A DNA stretch of 64,000 nt from NCBI GenBank assembly GCA_963974915.1, contig CAXBES010000004.1, positions 62,001 through 126,000 of the forward strand, given 5' to 3'. Below the pieces are notes generated by a model. That model was not told where the DNA came from and ran no database searches. It was given only the letters and a program-made list of their open reading frames with translations. Shown piece by piece: positions 15,080 through 22,690 of the stretch; the first letter of the stretch is position 1, and each line of letters starts with the position of its first letter. The translations under genes and the position numbers were made by a program. This DNA is from CAXBES01 sp963974915. Its GTDB lineage: Bacteria; Bacteroidota; Bacteroidia; Flavobacteriales; Flavobacteriaceae.

Positions 15080-16618
15080 TTACTCCGGAGGAAACTCGGT
15101 ACTTTCATAAGCCCCGGCATCGGATGGGTTTGCTCTATTTGTTCCATTAAGATCTACCGGTACCGGCGGAGTAGTAGGGGTGATCCCTAAAGCTTCCGCT
15201 CCCGAAACTCCAAGTTCAATATTGAAGTTGTTATTTGCAGTATCCTGAAATGCAGGATTCAGGTTTCTGGCTATGTTGTTGTAAAAGATCATATCCTCAA
15301 ATTGATATAAAGGATCGTCTGTGAAATCACCATTAGGGTCTTCAAAACGAATTAGACTATTGGTTACATTAAACGTAAACAAAGCATTTTCATCTCGCGC
15401 TAATCCTAATTCGCGTTGTTCGTTTCCGTAGATAATACAATTCGCAAATTTCGCGTCAAGATCGGCTACGAATCTGGTGTCTTCGGTATCGAAGAAATTT
15501 AAGACCTGCACCGAGGGAAAACTTCTAAAACTATTGGTCCAATAGTTCCCAAAGGTACAGTGGTTAAAGGTATAGGTGCCGCCAAGGGCAATGGATAGTG
15601 ACGACTGACCACTATTATTTACCACCACATTCTCACCATACATATTTCCGTTAAGTCCGAAGAGTCCGATAAAAGAACTATTGTACACCTGAACATTCTT
15701 TAGAGAGAGTGTTTCAGCACCTTCATTACTATCTAATCTAATCCCGATACTTGCATTTTTAATGGTAGTATAGCTAAAATCATGGTCTATGCTTCCATCT
15801 TGTAGCCAAATGGTTCCCCATTGTCCGGGAACATCAGAGAAATCGGGTTCCAGACGATCGCCTTCAAAAATGATCTCATTCTCCAAAAGCTCGGGATCTG
15901 AACTGGGAGCTCCATTGGCTTTAATAGACCCCGTTGGTCTTACGAGAATACCGCTATTGGCATGAAAATGAATACGTGCGCCGGGATCGATGGTAAGTGT
16001 TTTACCTGCATTAACTCCTGCATAGCCATATATTACGTAAGGTTTTTCGTTGGTAAAGTTGAGTTCGGTATCATCTAAAAAGAATCCCGGAATTGGCTCA
16101 ACATTAGGGTCATCGCTTATAGGAATGGTTTCAAAAAATCCGTTTCCAAGATTATCGGGGAATAAAAAAACAGCGTCTTGTACGAGCGTTACCAGTTCAA
16201 CTCTCTGCTCATTTCCACCAGCATCAAATAGAATTTGATCTGTGTAGAGAAATTCCATTCCATTTCCCGGTAAATTATTAATATCTAAAGTGGTTTCTAT
16301 AAAGATGAATATACTGTCTTTAGAAAGTACCTGCACATCGGTGAATTCCTTTCCGGGAATTCCGTCAACGTTAAGTCGGTAGTTAGAAGCCTGCCCATCT
16401 GCCAGGCGAAGTGTAGGGATATGAATATCGTCATCGCTACGATTGTAAACCTTTAAATTGTAGGTGCTTGAGCCAATATTTGTAAAAACGGTATCTAAAT
16501 AGACCGTGTCTTTAGAAAATTGGAGGTTTCCGGTACTGGGCGTTGTTTCAAAATCATTTCGACATGAACTCCACAAAACCAAGCAACATAGTATTGCTAA
16601 TCCGTATAAATACTTCAT
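15080..16618 (-). CDS. Lipoprotein with right-handed parallel beta-helix
   Basis: 512 aa with a lipoprotein signal (LYGLAILCCLVLWSSC, Cys19). Residues 30-145 look like an Ig-like domain (LQFSKDTVYLDTVFTNIGSSTYNLKVYNRSDDDIHI), reminiscent of DUF1573-type folds. From about residue 195 the sequence is typical beta-helix: IYGYAGVNAGKTLTIDPGARIHFHANSGILVRPTGSIKANG, then repeated turns such as WGTIWLQDGSIDHDFSYTTIKNASIGIRLDS and NVQVYNSSFIGLFGLNGNMYGENVVVNNSG. The C-terminal NRANPSDAGAYE is a common end of such surface proteins. It is probably exposed on the outer membrane; no lyase active site was seen. Confidence 0.85.
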   Translation of the reverse strand: MKYLYGLAILCCLVLWSSCRNDFETTPSTGNLQFSKDTVYLDTVFTNIGSSTYNLKVYNRSDDDIHIPTLRLADGQASNYRLNVDGIPGKEFTDVQVLSKDSIFIFIETTLDINNLPGNGMEFLYTDQILFDAGGNEQRVELVTLVQDAVFLFPDNLGNGFFETIPISDDPNVEPIPGFFLDDTELNFTNEKPYVIYGYAGVNAGKTLTIDPGARIHFHANSGILVRPTGSIKANGAPSSDPELLENEIIFEGDRLEPDFSDVPGQWGTIWLQDGSIDHDFSYTTIKNASIGIRLDSNEGAETLSLKNVQVYNSSFIGLFGLNGNMYGENVVVNNSGQSSLSIALGGTYTFNHCTFGNYWTNSFRSFPSVQVLNFFDTEDTRFVADLDAKFANCIIYGNEQRELGLARDENALFTFNVTNSLIRFEDPNGDFTDDPLYQFEDMIFYNNIARNLNPAFQDTANNNFNIELGVSGAEALGITPTTPPVPVDLNGTNRANPSDAGAYESTEFPPE

Positions 16619-16710
16619 TCAAGAAAATTTTAGGTAAAAATATAACTTTTTATGAAGCTTATTATTGTTGCGAATAAAACTTTATCCAAATTATTAGGAA
16701 TAAACGTTAG

Positions 16711-16751
16711 CGGAACCTCACTTCTATGTATCCCTCTCCGGTGAGATTCCG
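16711..16751. repeat. Inverted repeat in 16.7-kb gap
   Basis: CGGAACCTCAC (16711-16721) and GTGAGATTCCG (16741-16751) pair at 10 of 11 positions over a 19-base loop. It lies just past the stop of the gene at 16773 but lacks a T-run on that strand. It may be a remnant of the dispersed repeats seen near 40.8 and 43.2 kb. Confidence 0.45.
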
Positions 16752-16772
16752 TTTCACGTTATCAAATTCATT

Positions 16773-17993
16773 CTATTTTTTGGCTTTAGCTCTTCTCAAT
16801 TGTCGTTGTGCCTTTTTTCGAGCTAGTTTAATTCGTTTAAATTCGATCTCATTTTTGTAGGCAAGTCTCTGCTTTTCTCTTATCGCTTCACGTTCCGGAT
16901 CTTCGTTAAAAGTTTGCTGACCAAAGGGTTTTATAGAAGGACCACTTTCATAATCATAAGGACTTATTCCGCCAACGACTATTAAGCCTCCCAGAGCTTC
17001 AGAAAGAGTCATATTAATATCTATTGTATTCGCAATATTGGCTATGGTAACTTCTTTAGTTTCAAATCCAACATAGCTAAATACAAGTTGTTGTCCGGGC
17101 ATTACATCAATTTTGTAATTTCCGTCAAAATCTGTTTGGGTTCCAGTCGCCGTCCCTTTAATAATAACATTTACACCGGGTAAGGGGAGTAGTGTGTCAT
17201 CCGTAACCACACCGCTAATCTTGCTAATCGTGCTATCTTTTTTAATTGTTTTTTGTTTCGTCGGAATGGAATCTTTCATCTTTTTGACCACATCTTCTTC
17301 CGTATTATTTCCTTCTGAAACTTCACAAACTGCCATTTTTGTTTCTAACATGGGTATTTCGACCTCACCCAGGATCATACTTTGCATTACTTCCGAAGTT
17401 AACGAGATATCGATCTCTTTTGAAGTATTCGCGAGTTTTACCTCTTTTGTGATATATCCTTTTTTGCTAAACACCAGCGTCTCCCCATCCAGCGATACGA
17501 TTCTGTAATTTCCACGGTTTCCTGTAAATTCATTAGTCCTTGTTCCTTTTACGGTAATATTCACGTTTGTGATCGGTTTACCATATTCATCGGTAATTTT
17601 TCCCGTAGTGATAATGCGTATTCTATCTGTATTGCTAAACTTGCCAATTCCTAAGGAACTTAATGTTTTCTCCACTTTTTTCGTGTCTGAAGAACGAGCA
17701 TCTGTAGTACCTAGCAATGTAAAAGGGATCATGATAGAAGCAGCATAGGGAGCAAAGTTCATCCCGCTTTTTCGGGGAAGGATTATTTCTCGGTTCAACT
17801 GACTTTTTTTAACGCGTCCGCAGGTATTTTGAGAATTGGCGAGCAGTTTATAAAGTTGCTCATCCGATTTGTTAGTGAGGTCAACAACTTCTTTGGTGCA
17901 AACCTGACAAAATTTTCCTTTCTCGGTGGTCGTCATTTTGTTCCAGTCTTCGTGGCAAGGCTCCGGAATACGAATGGTAACAGATTTTTTCAT
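16773..17993 (-). CDS. CarboxypepD_reg-like domain protein, two copies
   Basis: 406 aa. The N-terminus (TIRIPEPCHEDWNKMTTTEKGKFCQVCTKEVVDLT) is a conserved Bacteroidota segment with a C-x15-C-x2-C pattern that may bind metal. A hydrophobic stretch follows (AASIMIPFTLLGTTDARSS, about 83-101), then two carboxypeptidase-regulatory-like beta-sandwiches: ITTGKITDEYGKPITNVNITVKGT (about 129-200) and KISGVVTDDTLLPLPGVNVIIKGTATGTQTDFDGNYKIDV (about 265-335). The tail is lysine/arginine-rich. It looks like a membrane-tethered signalling or scaffolding protein; the function is unknown. Confidence 0.82.
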   Translation of the reverse strand: MKKSVTIRIPEPCHEDWNKMTTTEKGKFCQVCTKEVVDLTNKSDEQLYKLLANSQNTCGRVKKSQLNREIILPRKSGMNFAPYAASIMIPFTLLGTTDARSSDTKKVEKTLSSLGIGKFSNTDRIRIITTGKITDEYGKPITNVNITVKGTRTNEFTGNRGNYRIVSLDGETLVFSKKGYITKEVKLANTSKEIDISLTSEVMQSMILGEVEIPMLETKMAVCEVSEGNNTEEDVVKKMKDSIPTKQKTIKKDSTISKISGVVTDDTLLPLPGVNVIIKGTATGTQTDFDGNYKIDVMPGQQLVFSYVGFETKEVTIANIANTIDINMTLSEALGGLIVVGGISPYDYESGPSIKPFGQQTFNEDPEREAIREKQRLAYKNEIEFKRIKLARKKAQRQLRRAKAKK

Positions 17994-18039
17994 GAGTGAT
18001 GGTTTTGTTTACCAAAGCACTCAAAAAAAGAAGTATAAA

Positions 18040-18069
18040 AAAATAGCCCTTGAGTTAAAGGGCTATTTT
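18040..18069 (-). terminator. Terminator of glutaminyl cyclase gene
   Basis: AAAATAGCCCTT pairs perfectly with AAGGGCTATTTT around a 6-base loop, and the minus strand continues with a T-run. It lies 61 bp past the stop at 18130. Confidence 0.88.
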
Positions 18070-18129
18070 AGTGAGCGAAAAGGTTTTGTTAGTTAGTCAA
18101 GGTAAAAAGTTGACGTAATTTCTCAACGC

Positions 18130-19185
18130 TTATTTTCTAATGATCTCAACTTTAAAGAGCTTATCCCAATTCTTTCCGGTGATATAAAGAATGTTGGGTT
18201 CTCCATTGTACGCTATTCCGTTAAGTACATCCAGTGATTTATGCTGAGTCACATTGTCTTTTAAATCCCCAAGGTCTATTACTCCTTCAACTGCTCCATT
18301 AGTTGGATCAACGATGGCTATGGCGTCTTTCTGATAGATATTGGCGTAGATCTTCCCTTCAACCCATTCCAGTTCATTCACCTTAGGAATCTTACTCGTA
18401 TTGGTGTAGATCTCGATATGTCCGTCTTCTGCCAGCGTATTTGGATCTAGTGTCCAGATCTTTTCGGTTCCATCACTTTTATAGATCACCTCTCCGTCAT
18501 TACATAAACCCCACCCTTCTTTACTTTTGCCATATACAAATGTGCCGGTGCGTTTTAAATCTTTTAGATCATAGATGAATCCGGTGTTTTCTTGATAGGT
18601 AAGTTGGTATAATTTGTCGTTCATGATCGTTAAGCCCTCGGCAAAATACTGATCGGCTAACTTTACTTCCTTGAGGATATCACCGGTTTGGTAATTAAGT
18701 TTTCGTAAAGCCGACTGTTTGTACAAGCCTGCACTCTCATAAAGGGTATCATTTTCAAATTCCAGTCCTTGTGTATACGATTTGATATCGTGTGGATAGC
18801 TTTCTAATATCTTGTAAGTATAGAGATGCGGTTTTATGGACGATAGGATTATTACATCTTTAGACGCCTCAAAAGTTTCATCATCAGAATATATTTTGGC
18901 AACTACCTTGTGAGTTCCAAGTTTTCTGTTGGCAAGCGTTAATGATGTTTCTTTTATTTCTTCGGAAGAAGACACTCTCTCGCTTCCAATAAAATAAGTG
19001 ACAGAGTCAATAGATACGTCTTTTTTATTGTTTACCAGCACCGAAAGTGCGTCGGCATTAGTATATGCCTTCTTTTCATTCTTAAAATCTAGAGAAAAAA
19101 AGTCTTTTTTTGCTTCGGAATCGTTTCCGCAGCCAACAAATAAAATCACTAAAGCGGTGATCGTAAATATTTTATGCGTTTTCAT
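18130..19185 (-). CDS. Glutaminyl-peptide cyclotransferase lipoprotein
   Basis: 351 aa with a lipoprotein signal (FTITALVILFVGC, Cys19). Residues 25-115 look like an Ig-like domain (SLDFKNEKKAYTNADALSVLVNNKKDVSID). The catalytic beta-propeller of the plant/bacterial glutamine cyclotransferase type follows: SYTQGLEFENDTLYESAGLYKQSALRKLNYQTGDILKEVKLADQYFAEGLTIMNDKLYQLTYQENTGFIYDL, then GWGLCNDGEVIYKSDGTEKIWTLDP and VNELEWVEGKIYANIYQKDAIAIVDP. It converts N-terminal glutamine to pyroglutamate on exported proteins. It is divergent from the SRP RNA gene. Confidence 0.92.
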   Translation of the reverse strand: MKTHKIFTITALVILFVGCGNDSEAKKDFFSLDFKNEKKAYTNADALSVLVNNKKDVSIDSVTYFIGSERVSSSEEIKETSLTLANRKLGTHKVVAKIYSDDETFEASKDVIILSSIKPHLYTYKILESYPHDIKSYTQGLEFENDTLYESAGLYKQSALRKLNYQTGDILKEVKLADQYFAEGLTIMNDKLYQLTYQENTGFIYDLKDLKRTGTFVYGKSKEGWGLCNDGEVIYKSDGTEKIWTLDPNTLAEDGHIEIYTNTSKIPKVNELEWVEGKIYANIYQKDAIAIVDPTNGAVEGVIDLGDLKDNVTQHKSLDVLNGIAYNGEPNILYITGKNWDKLFKVEIIRK

Positions 19186-19242
19186 TTAATTGTCGAATTT
19201 TTCGGAAAGGTATTTATTATAATTGATAACTAAAAATTCTTG

Positions 19243-19270
19243 TTGTTACTTACAAAATCCCTTATCTTTG
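19243..19270 (+). promoter_or_regulatory. SRP RNA promoter
   Basis: TTG (19243-19245) and TATCTTTG (19263-19270) are 17 bp apart, matching the Bacteroidota -33/-7 pattern. The RNA begins a few bases downstream, as expected. Confidence 0.75.
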
Positions 19271-19273
19271 CAG

Positions 19274-19369
19274 CGGCAAGTCCTACACAACCAGCTCCTG
19301 TTGAATCCCCCAGGGCGGGAACGCAGCAAGGGTAGACGGTCGTAGCGGTGTGATGTAGGTAGCTTGCCA
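19274..19369 (+). ncRNA. ffs: Signal recognition particle RNA, small bacterial type
   Basis: The RNA partner of Ffh in co-translational membrane targeting. GGCAAG (19275-19280) pairs with CTTGCC (19363-19368), and TCCTACAC with GTGTGATGTAGG continues the rod. The apical region carries the conserved GGGCGGGAACGCAGCAAGGG segment of domain IV, where the GCAGCA internal loop binds the Ffh M domain. A run of six T follows at 19370-19375. The size (about 96 nt) is the small type lacking the Alu domain. Confidence 0.93.
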
Positions 19370-19490
19370 TTTTTTGTACCCTAAATTCTCGATTTACAGA
19401 TTAGTTCAACTCGTCCTTACACGTCTTTTTTTGTTAGGTAATTTGGAAAAGTAATAGGGTAGATGCATCTTTGCTCAACATCTTATATGT

Positions 19491-20303
19491 ATGCCGAAAA
19501 TAATATTTATTACAGGAGGATCTTCAGGAATAGGGAAAGCCATTGGTGAATATCTAACGGAGAAAGGCTATAAAGTTTACGGAACGAGTAGAAATCCTTC
19601 AAATACCTCCAAAACTTCAGCCTTCGATTTGATCGAGATGGATGTAACCAAGGAAGATTCTATTCAAAAAGCAGTTGCCGAAATTCTGAAAAGAGAAGAC
19701 CGTATCGATGTACTTATAAACAATGCAGGTATCGGGATCACCGGACCCATAGAAGAAACTCCGAGTTCAGAAATTAGAAATGCCTTCGAAACAAATCTCT
19801 ACGGACCAATAAGCGTTATAAAAGCAGTTTTGCCAACCATGCGAAAACAGCAAAGCGGCTACATTATAAATATCACTTCTATTGCAGGATATATGGGTTT
19901 ACCATACCGCGGAATATACTCTGCGACTAAGTCGGCTCTTGAAATTACCACAGAAGCTATAAGGATGGAAATAAAGCAATTCGGAATTCACGTGACTAAT
20001 ATTGCTCCGGGAGATTTTGCCACCAATATAGCTGCCGGAAGATACCATTCTCCAATTTTAGACGATTCACCGTATAAAAAAGCTTACGGGAATACACTAA
20101 ACATGATGAATGAACATGTGGATGCCGGGCAGGATCCTACCGAAATGGCAAAAACGGTACACAAGATCATCGAAACTCCCAATCCGAAAATACACTATAA
20201 GGTAGGCGCGTTTATGCAGAAATTTTCTATCGTATTAAAGAGGGTTTTACCCGATAAAACCTACGAACGCATGCTTTTAAATCATTATAAGCTCAAGAAG
20301 TAA
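19491..20303 (+). CDS. SDR family oxidoreductase
   Basis: 270 aa classical short-chain dehydrogenase/reductase, cytoplasmic, NAD(P)H-dependent. Residues 5-15 give the cofactor loop FITGGSSGIGK, the Arg-rich GTSRNPSNTS after beta-2 suggests NADPH preference, NNAG lies near residue 80, the catalytic Ser is in INITSIAGYMG and the YxxxK pair is in YSATK. The C-terminal PGDFATNIAAGRYHSPI fits the subgroup annotated as oxidoreductases acting on ketones or retinol-like alcohols. The substrate is unknown. It stands alone between the SRP RNA and transaldolase genes. Confidence 0.92.
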   Translation: MPKIIFITGGSSGIGKAIGEYLTEKGYKVYGTSRNPSNTSKTSAFDLIEMDVTKEDSIQKAVAEILKREDRIDVLINNAGIGITGPIEETPSSEIRNAFETNLYGPISVIKAVLPTMRKQQSGYIINITSIAGYMGLPYRGIYSATKSALEITTEAIRMEIKQFGIHVTNIAPGDFATNIAAGRYHSPILDDSPYKKAYGNTLNMMNEHVDAGQDPTEMAKTVHKIIETPNPKIHYKVGAFMQKFSIVLKRVLPDKTYERMLLNHYKLKK

Positions 20304-20363
20304 GCCTCCTTACCCTTATATTTAACGTTATCAACAAGCACCTCATAACTTTTCAGGGATAAC

Positions 20364-20394
20364 TTTCGCTAGCCTTAAATCTTGTGTATTTTTG
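20364..20394 (+). promoter_or_regulatory. Candidate transaldolase promoter
   Basis: TTTC (20364-20367) and TATTTTTG (20387-20394) are 19 bp apart, a near-consensus Bacteroidota promoter. The ATG follows 29 bp after the -7 box. Confidence 0.6.
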
Positions 20395-20423
20395 TAGTAA
20401 ATAAATCTATAAAATTCTAAAAA

Positions 20424-21077
20424 ATGAAATTTTTCATTGACACTGCAAATCTCGATCAGATACGTGAAGCTCAAGACCTGGGAGTGCTTGACGGGGTAAC
20501 CACCAATCCGTCTTTAATGGCGAAAGAAGGGATCACAGGGCGAAACAATATTTTAAAGCATTATGTAGATATCTGCAATATAGTAGATGGTGATGTTTCG
20601 GCAGAGGTGATAGCGACAGATTATGCGGGTATGATCAAAGAAGGAGAAGAGCTGGCCGAACTCCATGAGCAAATTGTTGTAAAGATCCCAATGATAAAAG
20701 ATGGAGTAAAGGCGATCAAATATTTTAGCGATCAGGGAATTAGAACTAATTGTACGCTTGTTTTTTCTGCAGGGCAAGCTTTATTGGCGGCGAAAGCAGG
20801 TGCGACTTATGTTTCTCCCTTTATTGGAAGATTAGATGATATCTCAACAGACGGATTGAATTTAATTGCAGAAATTAGACTTATATACGACAATTACGGA
20901 TACGAAACTCAAATTTTAGCGGCATCTGTGAGACATACAATGCACGTTTTAGAATGTGCGAAAATTGGATCTGATGTAATGACGGGGCCGTTATCATCAA
21001 TTGAAGGATTGCTAAACCATCCACTAACCGATATAGGATTGGCAAAATTCCTGGCAGATTATAAAAAAGGAAATTAA
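20424..21077 (+). CDS. fsa: Fructose-6-phosphate aldolase / short transaldolase
   Basis: 217 aa class I aldolase of the FSA/TalC type. The sequence begins MKFFIDTANLDQIREAQDLGVLDGVTTNPSLMAKEG, nearly invariant in the group. The Schiff-base lysine is in VVKIPMIKDG (about residue 86), followed by TNCTLVFSAGQALLAAKAGATYVSPFIGRLDD and ILAASVRHTMHV. Short proteins of this type may act as transaldolase in the pentose phosphate pathway or as fructose-6-phosphate aldolase; sequence alone does not decide. It is monocistronic with its own promoter and terminator. Confidence 0.93.
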   Translation: MKFFIDTANLDQIREAQDLGVLDGVTTNPSLMAKEGITGRNNILKHYVDICNIVDGDVSAEVIATDYAGMIKEGEELAELHEQIVVKIPMIKDGVKAIKYFSDQGIRTNCTLVFSAGQALLAAKAGATYVSPFIGRLDDISTDGLNLIAEIRLIYDNYGYETQILAASVRHTMHVLECAKIGSDVMTGPLSSIEGLLNHPLTDIGLAKFLADYKKGN

Positions 21078-21090
21078 TGTTTCAATAATA

Positions 21091-21120
21091 AAAAAGCCCT
21101 CCTAACAGAGGGCTTTTTTT
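21091..21120. terminator. Bidirectional terminator after transaldolase
   Basis: AAAAAGCCCTC pairs perfectly with GAGGGCTTTTT around a 6-base loop, with extra A and T on the flanks. It serves the convergent gene at 21138 as well. Confidence 0.92.
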
Positions 21121-21137
21121 TATGTCTTATTGTGATA

Positions 21138-22538
21138 CTACTGATTAAGATAACTTAAAAGTTCAGTCTCAATACTCTTATTAAATAAGCTCGTATTATT
21201 CTGAATAATAATTGCGTCCTTGTCAACGATCATAGCCTTGTTCATTGAGTTGATCACTAATTTACGTTCGGCAATAGCCACGTTGTCAAACTGATATTCG
21301 TTTAAACTATTGTAGTCTGCTAACTCTACGGTATTTCGCCATTTTTTAAAGTGTGTATCTGTATTTATTCCAATAAACTCATACTCGGGGTATTTCGCAG
21401 CTAACTCGGCAGCTTTGGCATGAATACTTCGGTAGTGCTTTACGGAAGCCGCTGTCCAGAAGTATAAAACAGTAGGTCTGTTAATAATAGAATGAATATC
21501 TTTCGCCATATTCTTGGTGTCCACTAAAAGAATATTTGGCAATTCACTTCCGGGCAATAACACCGAAGTAGCCTTAGACAAACTTTCAATTTCAATAAGA
21601 TGTGCTTTATTCGTGTTTAATTCCAGAAACAGATCCACAAGAGGTTTAGAGTTTTCAAGATCCTTACCATTCAATAAAAATCGGCCAACATTTGTTCTAA
21701 GTAAATTATTCTTTAACGAATCGTTAGTGACCAGACTATCTATGATCTTCACCTTGTTGTAAAAGTGTTCAGAAAGATAGCGGTTATTCGGATTTGTACT
21801 AATGTATTTATCGAACGCGAGGTTGTCGAAATATTTATTCAGAAATCTGTAATAGGGAAAATAGGAACGTAAAGATTCGTTGCCAAAATCGATATTCTTT
21901 CTATGGTCGAAGAAATTATCGGGGTAGTTTATGTTGTCCGTATTATTTCGAATTGAATGCACCGAAGCGTAAATTTCCTTTTTTAGAAAATGGTCGTAAT
22001 CAATATTCGCATAAGCGATATCTCTAAATTCACGTGTAGGTTTGTGCTTAGACGCAAAATCGTTAAACGCATCAATTTTTATGGTTCTGAACGAGTCTAA
22101 TTTTTTTTCGAAGGCTTCAGGAGCTAATCCGTACCATTTCGATAACATGGAGTGTTCAGTATCATTCAGAAGAAAATACTCCATTAAAAGATTGTTGGCA
22201 GCCGCCCCTTTCCCGGTAAAAGACAAAGATTCGTCGAATTCAATAGTATTCAACCTAAGCATTAAGCTATCACCCGGTTTTAGATACATTAATTGATATT
22301 CGTAATGCCGTAACGCATAAAGACCTTCACAGAGCCCTTCAATTTTATAAAGAAAATTATTGTTTTGATCGAGCTTTACGGTGTCTATTACCTTGCTTTC
22401 CCGAAAAATCACTACATAATCAAATTTCGGATTAACAATTTCACCACCAACCCATGCATACGTTTCCTCCTTTTCTTTTGAATTATCACAAGAAATAAAG
22501 GGTACTATTAATAAAAGAAGAAGTATTTTTTTAATCAA
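21138..22538 (-). CDS. TlpA-like lipoprotein with thioredoxin fold lacking both cysteines
   Basis: 466 aa, lipoprotein signal (ILLLLLIVPFISC, Cys17). Residues 25-110 match the DUF4369-type beta domain that precedes many Bacteroidota TlpA proteins (GGEIVNPKFDYVVIFRESKVIDTVKLDQNNNFLYKIEGL). A helical middle spans about 110-320. Residues 325-466 form a thioredoxin-like domain (NRPTVLYFWTAASVKHYRSIHAKAAELAAKYPEYEFIGINTD). Where TlpA has W-C-x-x-C, this protein has W361-TAAS (362-365), so it cannot do dithiol chemistry; a binding or structural role is likely. It is monocistronic. Confidence 0.85.
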   Translation of the reverse strand: MIKKILLLLLIVPFISCDNSKEKEETYAWVGGEIVNPKFDYVVIFRESKVIDTVKLDQNNNFLYKIEGLCEGLYALRHYEYQLMYLKPGDSLMLRLNTIEFDESLSFTGKGAAANNLLMEYFLLNDTEHSMLSKWYGLAPEAFEKKLDSFRTIKIDAFNDFASKHKPTREFRDIAYANIDYDHFLKKEIYASVHSIRNNTDNINYPDNFFDHRKNIDFGNESLRSYFPYYRFLNKYFDNLAFDKYISTNPNNRYLSEHFYNKVKIIDSLVTNDSLKNNLLRTNVGRFLLNGKDLENSKPLVDLFLELNTNKAHLIEIESLSKATSVLLPGSELPNILLVDTKNMAKDIHSIINRPTVLYFWTAASVKHYRSIHAKAAELAAKYPEYEFIGINTDTHFKKWRNTVELADYNSLNEYQFDNVAIAERKLVINSMNKAMIVDKDAIIIQNNTSLFNKSIETELLSYLNQ

Positions 22539-22628
22539 TCGAATAGGTTATTAGACCTAACAAAAATATGCGACTATCCACCTACAATGTGTTAATTCCT
22601 CGTTAAAAGGGATTTTAAAAAGTTAATG

Positions 22629-22660
22629 TTTCTTCAATCACAGTTTATTAGCTACTTTTG
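22629..22660 (+). promoter_or_regulatory. Candidate promoter of ABC-F gene
   Basis: TTTC (22629-22632) and TACTTTTG (22653-22660) are 20 bp apart. The -7 box is an exact TAnnTTTG match, 30 bp before the ATG. Confidence 0.6.
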
Positions 22661-22690
22661 CGGAAAATTTAAAATAAAGAGTAAAAAAAT

